Positions 34,240-42,115 of a stretch of DNA of 64,000 nucleotides are shown here, piece by piece. Every line of letters starts with the position of its first letter. Within the stretch, counting starts at the first letter, position 1. The notes below the pieces were generated by a model. That model was not told where the DNA came from. It saw nothing but the letters and a program-made list of their open reading frames with translations, and searched no databases. This DNA comes from Streptomyces sp. 135 (lineage in GTDB: Bacteria; Actinomycetota; Actinomycetes; Streptomycetales; Streptomycetaceae), in assembly GCF_020026305.1 (NCBI RefSeq), contig NZ_CP075691.1, forward strand, positions 558,001 to 622,000. Direction: 5' to 3'. Made by a program: the position numbers and the translations under genes.

Positions 34240-35880
34240 TCACACCACCGGGTCGGACCCCGCCCTGTACGTGGGCCGGCCGCCCAGCCACGTGCCCAGT
34301 ACGCGCGCGTGGCGGATCGCCATCGGATCGACCGCGCGGGGGTCGGCGGAGAGCAGGACCAGGTCCGCGGGGGCACCCGGCGCCACGTGCAACCGGTCGT
34401 CGGCACCCGCCTGGTGGGCCACTCCGGAGGTGGCCGCCGTCAGCGCCTGTTCGACCGTGAGCCGCTGGTGGGGGATCCAGCCCTCTTCCGGCTCCCCCGT
34501 GAACGTACGCCTGGTGACGGCGACTTGGATGCCCTCCAGGGGGATGTGCGAACTGACCGGCCAGTCGCTGCCGAAGGAGAGGTGCACGCCGTCCCGTGCC
34601 AGCTCGCCCATGGGGTACTGCAAGCCCGCCCGGTGTGCGCCGATCCGCGGGATGGACAGCTCGGTCTGGAGCGGGTCCGGCTGGGCCCACAGGGGCTCGA
34701 AGTTGGCGATGACGCCCAGTGCGGCGAAGCGGGGCAGGTCGGCGGGGTCGACCAGTTGGACGTGTGTGATCACCGGGCGCCGGTCCCAAGCGGGGTTGCC
34801 GGCGACCGCGGACTCGATGGCGTCGAGCGCCGCCCGTACGCCCGCGTCGCCGATCGCGTGGATGTGGGTCCGGAAGCCCGCGGCGTCGAAGGCGCGCACG
34901 GCCTCGGCGAGCGTCTGCGGCTCCCACACGGGCATGCCGCAGCTGTGCGGCGCGTCCAGGTACGGGGCGAGCATGGCGGCCGTACCGCCTTCGATGACAC
35001 CATCACTGAAGAACTTCACCGTCCGCGCGGACAGCAGGTCCCCGCCCTCCGCGGACACACGCGCGCGTGCCTCGGCGAACGGCTTGAGCTGCGCGCGCCA
35101 CCGGTCGGGGTCGGCGCGCTGGGCGAGGTCGGCGCGGACGGCCAGGGCGTCGCGCCGGGCGGCGGCGAGATACGCGTCCACCATCTCCGGTTCCACCCAG
35201 GCGTCCTGGACCCAGGTGATGCCCGCGCGCGCGTACGCGTGGCCAGCGCGGCGCAGCGCCTCGACGAGTTCGTCCACCGAGCGCGAGGGGACCTGGTCGA
35301 GCACGAGATCGCAGGCATGCCATTCGCGCAGCGTGCCGAGGGGCGAGCCGTCGGGGCGGCGCACGATCCAGCCGAGGCGGGGCTCCGGGGTCGTCTCCGT
35401 CACGCCGGCCCTGCGCAGGGCCTCGGTGTTGCACCAAACGGTGTGGTAGTCGTAAGCGCGCAGGACGACGGGCCGGTCGGGCACCGCCGCGTCCAGCCAG
35501 CGCGCGTCGAACTCCCCCTCGGGGGCGAGCGCGGGGTCATAGGAGGCACCGACGATCCACTCCGCCTCCGGGTGCGCGTCCGCCCACCGTCCGACCTCGG
35601 AGACGATCGCGTCGACGGATGCCAGCTCCTTGATCTGCGGCCCGAAGCTCTCCAGGCCGCCGAAGAGGGGGTGGGCGTGGCCGTCTCCGAAGGCGGCCAT
35701 CAGCAGGCCGTCCCCGATGTCGATGACCTCGTCCGCCGTGGCGGCGAGGCTTCGGGCCTCGTCGCCGAGCGCGAGGATCCGGCCGTCGCGCACCGCGAGT
35801 GCCGTGGTGTCCGCCCGGGGGTCGCTCCCGGTGCGGATCGTGCCGAGGAAGACCAGGGTCGTCGTCGCCATCATGGCCAT
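34240..35880 (-). CDS. Amidohydrolase, YtcJ-like (Amidohydro_3)
   Basis: A 546-residue metal-dependent amidohydrolase of the YtcJ group. The DGHAHPLFGG motif is the HxH metal-binding pair. The other ligands lie in VKFFSDGVIEGGTAAML, HIHAIGDAGVRAALDAI, VITHVQLVDP and SFGSDWPVSSHIPLEGIQ. Such enzymes hydrolyse amides or cyclic amides, often on nitrogen-rich or peptide substrates. It lies 97 bp downstream of an APC permease on the same strand, so permease import followed by hydrolysis of one substrate is likely. An AAGGAG site precedes ATG 35880. Confidence 0.9.
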   Translation of the reverse strand: MAMMATTTLVFLGTIRTGSDPRADTTALAVRDGRILALGDEARSLAATADEVIDIGDGLLMAAFGDGHAHPLFGGLESFGPQIKELASVDAIVSEVGRWADAHPEAEWIVGASYDPALAPEGEFDARWLDAAVPDRPVVLRAYDYHTVWCNTEALRRAGVTETTPEPRLGWIVRRPDGSPLGTLREWHACDLVLDQVPSRSVDELVEALRRAGHAYARAGITWVQDAWVEPEMVDAYLAAARRDALAVRADLAQRADPDRWRAQLKPFAEARARVSAEGGDLLSARTVKFFSDGVIEGGTAAMLAPYLDAPHSCGMPVWEPQTLAEAVRAFDAAGFRTHIHAIGDAGVRAALDAIESAVAGNPAWDRRPVITHVQLVDPADLPRFAALGVIANFEPLWAQPDPLQTELSIPRIGAHRAGLQYPMGELARDGVHLSFGSDWPVSSHIPLEGIQVAVTRRTFTGEPEEGWIPHQRLTVEQALTAATSGVAHQAGADDRLHVAPGAPADLVLLSADPRAVDPMAIRHARVLGTWLGGRPTYRAGSDPVV

Positions 35881-35977
35881 GCTGTCGCCTTCTCCTTCTC
35901 GCGTGCGCTTCGTCGTGGGTGTTCGCCAAGTCGCCGCGCCGCGTGGCGGGGCTGCGCGGTGTCGGCGCGCCGGGGTC

Positions 35978-37450
35978 TCAGACGCGCTCGGCGTCCACGG
36001 TCGTCAGCCGCTCGTACGCCGCCGGATCCTGCCCCTTGACCCGCAGCGCCAGTCCCATGCCCACCCCGAACAGCACCGGCAGCGGCAGGACCAAGGCGGC
36101 GTTCACGCCCGCCGAAGCTCCGGTGAGGAGATCGAGGTGGACGCAGACCAGGACGATCATGGTCACCAGTCCCCCGCAGGCGAGCACAGGCGCGGCGACG
36201 ACCCGCCAGGCCGGCATGGCGCGCCGGTCGCGGCGGAAGAAGCCGTACACGGCGAGCGCGGCGAGCGCCTGCATGAGCATCACGCCGAGGATGCCGGAGC
36301 CGCTGCTCCACAGGAACGTGACGCTGTAGGGATCGGCGCCGCTGACCACCGTCACGACGATCACGGCGAGCGCGATGGCCGACTGGGCGACGACCGCGGC
36401 GGCGGGCGCTCGCGTCCTGGCGGAGGCGGTGCCGAGACGGGCCGGCAACAGGCCCTCCCGGCCGAGCGCGTAGAAGTAGCGGGCCGCGCCGTTGTGGAAG
36501 GCCAGCGTGGCGGCGAAGGCGCTGGTGATGATCAGCCCGTGCATGCAGTCGGCGGCCCAGGCCCCGGTGAAGCGTTCGGTGGCGGCGAACACCATGTCGG
36601 CGCCGCCCTGCCCGTTCGCGACCTCCTGGGCGCGTCCGCCGCCGTACGCGTTGATGATCATCCAGACGGTGAAGGTGTAGAAGAGCGCGAGGAACGCCAC
36701 GGCGATGCAGGTGGCGCGCGGCACGGTCCGCTCGGGTCGGCGGGCCTCTTCCGCGTAGATCGCGGTCGCCTCGAAGCCGACGAAGGCGCCGACGGCGAGG
36801 ACGAACATGCCGCCGACCCCCGACTCGCCGAGATGGGCGGGCGAGAGCGCGCCGAGGTCGAGGCCCTCGGGGCCGCCGCCGTGCGCGAGGACGCCCGCCT
36901 CGAAGACGAGCAGCACCAGGACCTCCAGGACCAGGGCGACGCCGAGGACCTTGGCGCTGAGGGTGACCTTGAGGTAGCCGAGCACCCCGATGGCGGCCAG
37001 GCCGGCCGACGCCCAGACCCACCAGGGCACGTGAGCCCCGGTCAGGTCCTGGAAGCCGGACTCCGTGAACCACCCGAAGGCCGCGAGCAGGCCGACCTCG
37101 ATCGCGTTGTACGAGAAGAGCGCGACGTACGCGGCGCCCGCTCCCGTGGGGCGGCCGAGACCTCTGCCGATGTAGGCGTAGAAGGCGCCGGCGTTGCGCA
37201 CGAACCGGCTCATCGCGGTGAAGCCCGCCGCGAAGACGATGAGCAGCAGCCCCGAGAGCAGGTAGCCGAGCGGGGCCGCCCGGCCCGACATGCCGATGGC
37301 CAGCGGGGCGACGCCCGCCATGACCGTCAGTGGCGCGGCCGCGGCCACGACGAAGAAGACCAGGTCGCCGGTGCCCACGGCGCCGTCGCTGAGACCGTGG
37401 GAGGGGGGAGCTGGACGTGGGGGCGGTACGGAGGAAGGGGGTGCGGTCAC
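35978..37450 (-). CDS. APC-superfamily amino-acid/amine permease
   Basis: A 490-residue permease with about twelve membrane helices. It begins VGTGDLVFFVVAAAAPLTVM and has the family signature GAFYAYIGRGLGRPTGAGAAY, with GFEATAIYAEEARRPERTVPRA in the helix 6-7 region. It imports amino acids or amines by proton or cation coupling; the specific substrate is unknown. The GTG at 37450 has a GGGAG ribosome site. It sits upstream of, and is probably co-transcribed with, a YtcJ-like amidohydrolase that could process the imported compound. Confidence 0.9.
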   Translation of the reverse strand: MTAPPSSVPPPRPAPPSHGLSDGAVGTGDLVFFVVAAAAPLTVMAGVAPLAIGMSGRAAPLGYLLSGLLLIVFAAGFTAMSRFVRNAGAFYAYIGRGLGRPTGAGAAYVALFSYNAIEVGLLAAFGWFTESGFQDLTGAHVPWWVWASAGLAAIGVLGYLKVTLSAKVLGVALVLEVLVLLVFEAGVLAHGGGPEGLDLGALSPAHLGESGVGGMFVLAVGAFVGFEATAIYAEEARRPERTVPRATCIAVAFLALFYTFTVWMIINAYGGGRAQEVANGQGGADMVFAATERFTGAWAADCMHGLIITSAFAATLAFHNGAARYFYALGREGLLPARLGTASARTRAPAAAVVAQSAIALAVIVVTVVSGADPYSVTFLWSSGSGILGVMLMQALAALAVYGFFRRDRRAMPAWRVVAAPVLACGGLVTMIVLVCVHLDLLTGASAGVNAALVLPLPVLFGVGMGLALRVKGQDPAAYERLTTVDAERV

Positions 37451-37629
37451 GCGCGTACTCCCGAAATCACAGACGCCGACGGGCCCGAGACGCGATCGCC
37501 GAACAGGCAGGCCGCAGGCCGGAATCACGTAAAACCAAACCCTCTGGTCCGAGCTGGCAGGACCGTACTCTGCGGGAGAAGCGTCTGGGAAGAGGGCCCT
37601 GGAGAGGGCATGAGGAGAGGTCGCGAGGG

Positions 37630-37920
37630 GGGTCCTCGAAGGCGTACGGCGAGGCGGTCCTCGCGCCGAGCCGCAGATCGACGTCTCCGCGTTCGCCGTG
37701 CCGTCCTCGCCCGACGCCCTCGCCGCGTGGGCGCGTTCGTACCGCGACGCCGCGCGCGCCGCCTTGCTGCCGCCGTGCGCGGCGCGCAGGACCGCGGCGA
37801 GGACCGGCACCCGCGGCGCGTGACCCGAGGGGGCGATCATCGGCGGGAGCAGGCCTTCGGCTCGGGGCTCGACGCGCTGGTGCGGGGCCTTGGCGCGCAG
37901 TTGAACGAACTGCGGGGCGG
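37630..37920 (+). pseudogene. Remnant of a TetR-family regulator
   Basis: Fragments in more than one frame resemble the effector domain of a TetR (TetR_C) regulator. AYGEAVLAP and QIDVSAFAVPSSPDALAAW run on to ARSYRDAARAALL, and later AFGSGLDALVRGLGAQLNEL gives the last helix. No HTH is present and the frames do not join, so the gene is truncated and frameshifted. It fills most of the 600-bp interval 37451-38052, where I see nothing else coding. The reading is by eye. Confidence 0.4.
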
Positions 37921-38052
37921 GGCAGGACGGTTCACCGGCCGGGCGGTGTCAAGGAGCAAGGCCGAGCGTGCCGCCGCAGGCGCGTCGCCCGGGTGTCGGC
38001 GTGCTGCCGAGGAGTTCGGCCGGCCGGTGCCCTGCCCCGCACCGCCACCCCC

Positions 38053-38736
38053 TCACGCGCCCCGCGCCGCCTCGTCCCCGCTCGCCAGTGTCTGCCAGAA
38101 CATCTCCTCGTAGCGCTGTACCAGCCGTCCGTAGCGCAGGTGAGCGGCCGTGACCCGGCCCCGGTCGAGGCCCGCCTGCACCGCGGCGAGCGCCTGCCGG
38201 TCCAGCTCCGGGGCGGGCTCGGCGAAGAGTTCGAAGAACCCGAGGGCCTCGTCGCCGAAGCCGTAGCGGTCGCGCAGCGCCTCGGCGATCATGGCGCAAC
38301 AGTGGCCCCAGGAGGCGAAGTTGGCGGTGAGCGCGAGGACGACGTCGGCCGGTTCGCCGTTCAGTGCGAGCCAGGCCGCGTAGGCCGGGTAGGCCTGACA
38401 GCCGGCCTGCGGCTCGTACATCGCCGCCTCGTCCCGGCTCACCCCGCAGGCGGCGAGCAGCGGGACGAGGCGTTCCTGCGCGAGCGCCTCGCCGTCGGCC
38501 AAGGCGCCGAAGAAGGCGGCGGACTCCGGGTCCTTGGCCTCCTCCGCCCGCCGGGCCAGGTGCTGGAAGGAGCGCCGGTCGGCGGGGATCACGTGGCGCT
38601 GCTCCAGGGCGAGGACCGCGAGGGTGCGGAGCGCGGCCGTGCCGTCCGCGATGCGCGGGACGAGCGGGTTCGCCTCGGGGTCCAGAGCGAGCCGGGCGGC
38701 CGTGCTCCGCAGGAGTTCGTGTGCCGTCGGCGTCAT
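38053..38736 (-). CDS. TenA/PqqC-fold (heme-oxygenase-like) protein
   Basis: About 227 residues, all-helical, of the TenA/THI-4/PqqC superfamily. Support comes from ALEQRHVIPADRRSFQHLARRA, FFGALADGEALAQERL, AGCQAYPAYAAWLALNG and FASWGHCCAMIAEALRDRYGF, with residues placed as in the active-site pocket of this fold. TenA acts in thiamine pyrimidine salvage, but paralogues of this kind can have other roles, so no specific reaction is claimed. The ATG at 38736 follows GGAAGGT. A BlaI-type operator lies 50 bp upstream. Confidence 0.7.
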   Translation of the reverse strand: MTPTAHELLRSTAARLALDPEANPLVPRIADGTAALRTLAVLALEQRHVIPADRRSFQHLARRAEEAKDPESAAFFGALADGEALAQERLVPLLAACGVSRDEAAMYEPQAGCQAYPAYAAWLALNGEPADVVLALTANFASWGHCCAMIAEALRDRYGFGDEALGFFELFAEPAPELDRQALAAVQAGLDRGRVTAAHLRYGRLVQRYEEMFWQTLASGDEAARGA

Positions 38737-38784
38737 CGCGCGCACCTTCCGCTGGGCGGGAACTTCTCGGTCCGACTGCTAGTT

Positions 38785-38800
38785 TCTACTCTGTTGTAGA
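38785..38800. promoter_or_regulatory. BlaI-type operator 1 (terB/TenA-like divergent promoter)
   Basis: TCTAC-N6-GTAGA, extended to TTTCTAC and GTAGAAA on the two arms, is perfectly inverted. The same TCTAC-N6-GTAGA arrangement recurs at 40847. The BlaI family binds TACA/TGTA-like dyads. It sits between the TenA-like gene (minus) and terB (plus). Confidence 0.65.
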
Positions 38801-38893
38801 AATTGGCGAGGCCACGGACGTACGCAAGGCGTCCGGGACCCGCGCCGACACGCTGATACACCCGATACATCGATACGTTTATGGAGTCCTGAA

Positions 38894-39349
38894 ATGGCCC
38901 TGTGGGACCGCGTCAAGGAATCGGCATCGACGATGCAGACCCAGCTGATGGCGAAGAAGAACGACCTCAAGAGCGGTGCCTTCCGCGACGCGAGCATGGC
39001 GATGTGCGCCCTGGTGGCGGCCGCCGACGGCACCGTGGACCCGGCCGAGCGGCAGCGCGTGGCCCAGCTCATCGGCACGAACGAGGTGTTGCAGAACTTC
39101 CCGGCGGACGACCTGCGCAGCCGCTTCGACGCCTACGTGGACAAGCTGACCGCCGATTTCGCGTTCGGCAAGGTGAGCGTCCTCCAGGAGGTCGCCAAGG
39201 CGAAGAAGAAGCCGGCGGAGGCCCGCGCGGTCATCCAGATCGGCATCGTCATCGGCGGCGCCGACGGAGACTTCGACAAGGACGAGCAGGCCGTGGTCCG
39301 CGAGGCCTGCTTCGCGCTCGACCTGCCGCCGCACGAGTTCGACCTCTAG
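38894..39349 (+). CDS. TerB-family tellurite-resistance protein
   Basis: A 151-residue helical TerB protein. The two metal-binding DxDGxxD/E-type segments ALVAAADGTVDPAERQRVA and GIVIGGADGDFDKDEQAVV match the family. The N-terminus MALWDRVKESASTMQTQL is typical. TerB belongs to membrane-associated stress complexes with TerC, TerD and others that protect against tellurite, phage and oxidative stress. A BlaI-type operator lies 94 bp upstream, matching one upstream of a terD gene 2 kb away. Confidence 0.9.
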   Translation: MALWDRVKESASTMQTQLMAKKNDLKSGAFRDASMAMCALVAAADGTVDPAERQRVAQLIGTNEVLQNFPADDLRSRFDAYVDKLTADFAFGKVSVLQEVAKAKKKPAEARAVIQIGIVIGGADGDFDKDEQAVVREACFALDLPPHEFDL

Positions 39350-39373
39350 CCCGAGGCGGGGGCGGCCCGGAGT

Positions 39374-39409
39374 GGCGCGGCAGCTCGAAACGGCGTGGCA
39401 GCTCAGAGC
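39374..39409. repeat. 18-bp tandem repeat spanning the M56 stop codon
   Basis: Two imperfect 18-base units (39374-39391, 39392-39409; about 14 identities) share the GGCGYGGCAGCTC core. In the minus direction the first unit contains the stop codon (39405-39403) of the M56 gene. Confidence 0.7.
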
Positions 39410-40334
39410 GGCGTCGCCGCGCGCAGGATGAGGACCATCGTGACCGCGGAGTTCGCCGACGACATCGCCGAGACCACGGTGCCGAACGCCGCGCACCACA
39501 GGGCCAGCCCCACCGCCGTGAACAGGGAGGGCCGGGTGCGGGCCGCTGGCGCCAGGGCGAGCAGCGCGGCGACGCGGCGCGGCACCGGTCCCGGCGCGGC
39601 GAGCCCCGCGAAGGTCGGCGCGGGACGCCCCGCGAGACCAGGGCCGCCTTGCCGATCGCGCGGGCGACGACCCGGCGGTCCCGCACGGCCCGCGCCGCCG
39701 CCTCGTCGGCCCACCGCTCCGTGGTGAAGGCGACGGAGGTGCGCAGCGGCCGCAGGAACGGATTGGCGCGGGCCGCCAACTGCGTGACCAGCAGGTGCCG
39801 GTGGTGCCGCGCGGCCAGATGGGCCCGCTCGTGGGCGAACAGCGCGCGGCGCTCCGGCGCCGCGAGCCGGTCCAGCATGCCGGTGGTGACCACGACCCGG
39901 CCGCCGCCCCGCGTAGGCAGGGCGTAGGCGTACGACGCCTCGTCGCGGAGTACGGCGACGGACGCGCCGGGCAGCTTCGCGAGGGCGCGGCGGCCCCGGT
40001 GGCGTACGCGCGCGTGCCGCCAGAGGGTGCGCGCGGCCGCGGCGCAGACGGCGAGCAGCGCGGGGATCGCGGCCTTCCCGGCGACCTCGTCGTAAGGGAC
40101 GGCGGCCCGCACCTCGGGGTCCGACCAGCCGTCCGGCAGGGGATTTCCCGGCAGTTGGGCGGTCCCGACGACCATGAGGAGCGCCAGGCAGAGCGTGCTG
40201 CACACGGCCATCACGCCGGCGACGGCGGTGAGCACGCGCGTGGCGGTACGCGGGTGGAGGTGCTGCTCGGCGAGGCGGGCCACGGGCCAGGCGGTCAGCG
40301 GCAGCACGAGGGGCAGGAAGACGAAGACGCCCAT
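39403..40334 (-). pseudogene. M56/BlaR1-like membrane metallopeptidase, frameshifted
   Basis: An M56-family membrane zinc peptidase of about 310 residues: an N-terminal membrane region, the HERAH zinc motif in RALFAHERAHLAARHH, the downstream ERWADEAAARAV segment and a final membrane helix (FTAVGLALWCAAFGTVVSAM). The frame changes near 39626 in GGGGCGTCCC, after ALVSRGVP; one extra base restores the ending to 39403. M56 peptidases act with BlaI-type repressors by cleaving them in response to a signal. It lies 22 bp downstream of a BlaI gene. The break may be real or a sequencing error. Confidence 0.85.
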
Positions 40335-40356
40335 CAGGCAGGAGCTCCCATCGGCG

Positions 40357-40764
40357 TCAGTCGTCCGACTCGGCGCCCGCCCGCCCGAGCAGCTCGCGCA
40401 GGAGCTGCTCGTCGTCGGGCGTCAGCGTCGTGACGAAGCTGGCGAGGACGGCCTCGCGGTCGCTCTCGCCGTCGAGCACCTTGCGCATGCGGAACGCCGC
40501 GAGCCCCGCTTCGTCGGAGGCGGGGGTCCACGCGAAGGACCGGCCCGCGCGCTCCCGGGTCACCACGTCCTTGGCGAGGAGGCGGGTCAGGATCGTCATC
40601 ACGGTCGTGTACGCGAGGTCGCCGCCGATCCGCTCCTGCACCCAGGCGGCACTGACCGGGCCGCGGGCGGTGTGCAGCGCGGCGAGGACCTGCTGCTCCA
40701 GCTCGCCCTGCGCGCGACGGCGCAGCCGCGGCCGGCGCTCCTCGCGGTCGTCGTGCTGCTCCAT
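40357..40764 (-). CDS. BlaI/MecI/CopY-family repressor
   Basis: A 135-residue winged-helix repressor. The N-terminal HTH covers about residues 20-85 (LEQQVLAALHTARGPVSAAW, then LAYTTVMTILTRLLAKDVVTRERAG with the VMTIL recognition helix). A C-terminal dimerisation tail carries FVTTLTPDDEQLLRELL. BlaI repressors dimerise on TACA/TGTA-like dyads and are inactivated by a BlaR1-type M56 protease. ATG 40764 follows GGAGGGAG. The adjacent M56 gene and two matching operators, near terB and terD, suggest it controls a stress regulon. Confidence 0.9.
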   Translation of the reverse strand: MEQHDDREERRPRLRRRAQGELEQQVLAALHTARGPVSAAWVQERIGGDLAYTTVMTILTRLLAKDVVTRERAGRSFAWTPASDEAGLAAFRMRKVLDGESDREAVLASFVTTLTPDDEQLLRELLGRAGAESDD

Positions 40765-40846
40765 GCCCGGGCTCCCTCCAGCCTCCTGGTGCTCCGCGGC
40801 GGCCGGGAGCGCCACATCGTAACGGGCCCGACCCGCCCCGCCCTCT

Positions 40847-40862
40847 TCTACATTCCTGTAGA
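40847..40862. promoter_or_regulatory. BlaI-type operator 2 (terD/blaI divergent promoter)
   Basis: TCTAC-ATTCCT-GTAGA, extended on the left to TTCTAC, is a dyad with the same half-sites and 6-bp spacing as the site at 38785-38800. It is 70 bp before terD (plus) and about 83 bp before the BlaI gene (minus), placing both under one operator. Confidence 0.65.
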
Positions 40863-40915
40863 TTTTACGGAACCGGCACCCGGAACACCGAGAACTCGAA
40901 CATCAGGAGGACATC

Positions 40916-41491
40916 GTGGGAGTTTCCCTGGCCAAGGGCGGCAACGTCTCGCTCAGCAAGGAGGCCCCGGGCCTCACCGCCGTGCTGGTCGGCCTGGGCT
41001 GGGATGTGCGCACCACGACCGGCACGGACCACGACCTGGACGCCAGCGCGCTGCTCTGCGACGACTCCGGGAAGGTCGTCTCAGACCAGCACTTCGTCTT
41101 CTACAACAACCTCACGAGCCCGGACGGTTCGGTCGAGCACACCGGCGACAACCTCACCGGTGAGGGCGAGGGCGACGACGAGGCCGTGAAGGTGGACCTC
41201 GCGCGGGTGCCCGCCGAGGTCAAGAAGATCGTCTTCCCGGTGTCGATCCACGACGCGGAGAACCGCGGCCAGAGCTTCGGCCAGGTGCGCAACGCCTTCA
41301 TCCGCGTCGTGAACCAGGCGGACGGCGTCGAGCTCGCGCGCTACGACCTCTCCGAGGACGCGTCGACGGAGACCGCCATGGTCTTCGGCGAGCTCTACCG
41401 CCATGGCGCGGAGTGGAAATTCCGCGCGGTCGGCCAGGGTTATGCCAGTGGACTGCGGGGCATCGCGTCGGACTTCGGCGTGAACGTCTGA
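40916..41491 (+). CDS. TerD-family tellurium-resistance/stress protein
   Basis: A 191-residue TerD protein of the calcium-binding beta-sandwich family. The N-terminal [37 protein letters not shown] and [21 protein letters not shown] segments are diagnostic, and so is the C-terminal GASGL-type ending [15 protein letters not shown]. TerD proteins assemble with other Ter proteins at the membrane in stress and metal resistance. GTG 40916 has an AGGAGG site upstream. The shared BlaI-type operator suggests coordinate control with terB. Confidence 0.93.
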   Translation: MGVSLAKGGNVSLSKEAPGLTAVLVGLGWDVRTTTGTDHDLDASALLCDDSGKVVSDQHFVFYNNLTSPDGSVEHTGDNLTGEGEGDDEAVKVDLARVPAEVKKIVFPVSIHDAENRGQSFGQVRNAFIRVVNQADGVELARYDLSEDASTETAMVFGELYRHGAEWKFRAVGQGYASGLRGIASDFGVNV

Positions 41492-41538
41492 CCGCAGTCC
41501 CTGACGGCATCCGGCCGCGACCCTTGAGGAGGCAGGTC

Positions 41539-41946
41539 ATGTACGGCGACCAGGAGACGGTGCGCAAGATCCTGACGGAGCTGGGCGACACCTGGGCCGT
41601 CGTGGGCCTGTCCGCCAACCGCGAGCGGGCGGCGTACGGCGTCGCGGCCGTCCTCCAGCGCTTCGGCAAGCGCGTCGTGCCGATCCACCCCAAGGCCGAG
41701 ACGGTCCACGGCGAGCAGGGCTATCCGTCCCTGTCCGCCGTGCCGTTCACGGTCGATGTGGTCGACGTGTTCGTCAACAGCGGCCTGGCGGGCCAGGTCG
41801 CCGACGAGGCCGTGGCGGCCGGGGCCGCCGCGGTCTGGTTCCAGCTCGGCGTGATCGACGAGGCGGCGTACGAGCGCACGCGCGCGGCCGGCCTGGACAT
41901 GGTCATGGACCGCTGCCCGGCCATCGAGATCCCGCGGCTCGGCTAA
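41539..41946 (+). CDS. CoA-binding (succinyl-CoA-synthetase-like Rossmann) protein
   Basis: A 135-residue small Rossmann-fold protein of the CoA-binding family. Its WAVVGLSANRERAAYGV, VVPIHPKAETVHGEQGYPSL, VDVVDVFVNSGLAGQVADEA and AAAVWFQLGVID segments fit the family. It has no catalytic domain and probably binds CoA or a nucleotide-like ligand. ATG 41539 follows GAGGAGG. Its TAA stop is the first three bases of a MITE-like element's TAAA terminus, so the original 3' end may have been altered by that insertion. Confidence 0.85.
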   Translation: MYGDQETVRKILTELGDTWAVVGLSANRERAAYGVAAVLQRFGKRVVPIHPKAETVHGEQGYPSLSAVPFTVDVVDVFVNSGLAGQVADEAVAAGAAAVWFQLGVIDEAAYERTRAAGLDMVMDRCPAIEIPRLG

Positions 41947-42090
41947 AGGCTGTTGCACAACGACCGAACGATCTTTCGTGACCGTTTCACGGTGTCACCC
42001 AGACCGGCGAAAACGGGAGCAGAATCGGGCGGTTGACCTTGCGATTGGTGGCCGGATCCGAACGTGATCGCCGTTGTGCAACACCCTTTA
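41944..42090. mobile_element. MITE-like 147-bp element with 19-bp terminal inverted repeats
   Basis: The left end is TAAAGGCTGTTGCACAACG (41944-41962), and its complement at 42072-42090 differs at one base. The ends resemble those of IS5-type elements that begin with GGSTGTTGCACAAC and flank a TAA/TTA-like target. There is no room for a transposase, so it would be moved by an enzyme elsewhere. The left end supplies the stop codon of the CoA-binding protein gene. It ends 26 bp before the convergent PucR gene. Confidence 0.7.
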
Positions 42091-42115
42091 GGAGCCGGGC
42101 CCGCGCGGCCGGGGT

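Noticed and set aside
35630..38113. Long plus-strand open frame (over 800 codons) opposite the permease and amidohydrolase
   Set aside because: It is an antisense shadow: repetitive Arg/Gly/Ala-rich sequence with no domains, while the minus frame encodes clear permease and amidohydrolase motifs.
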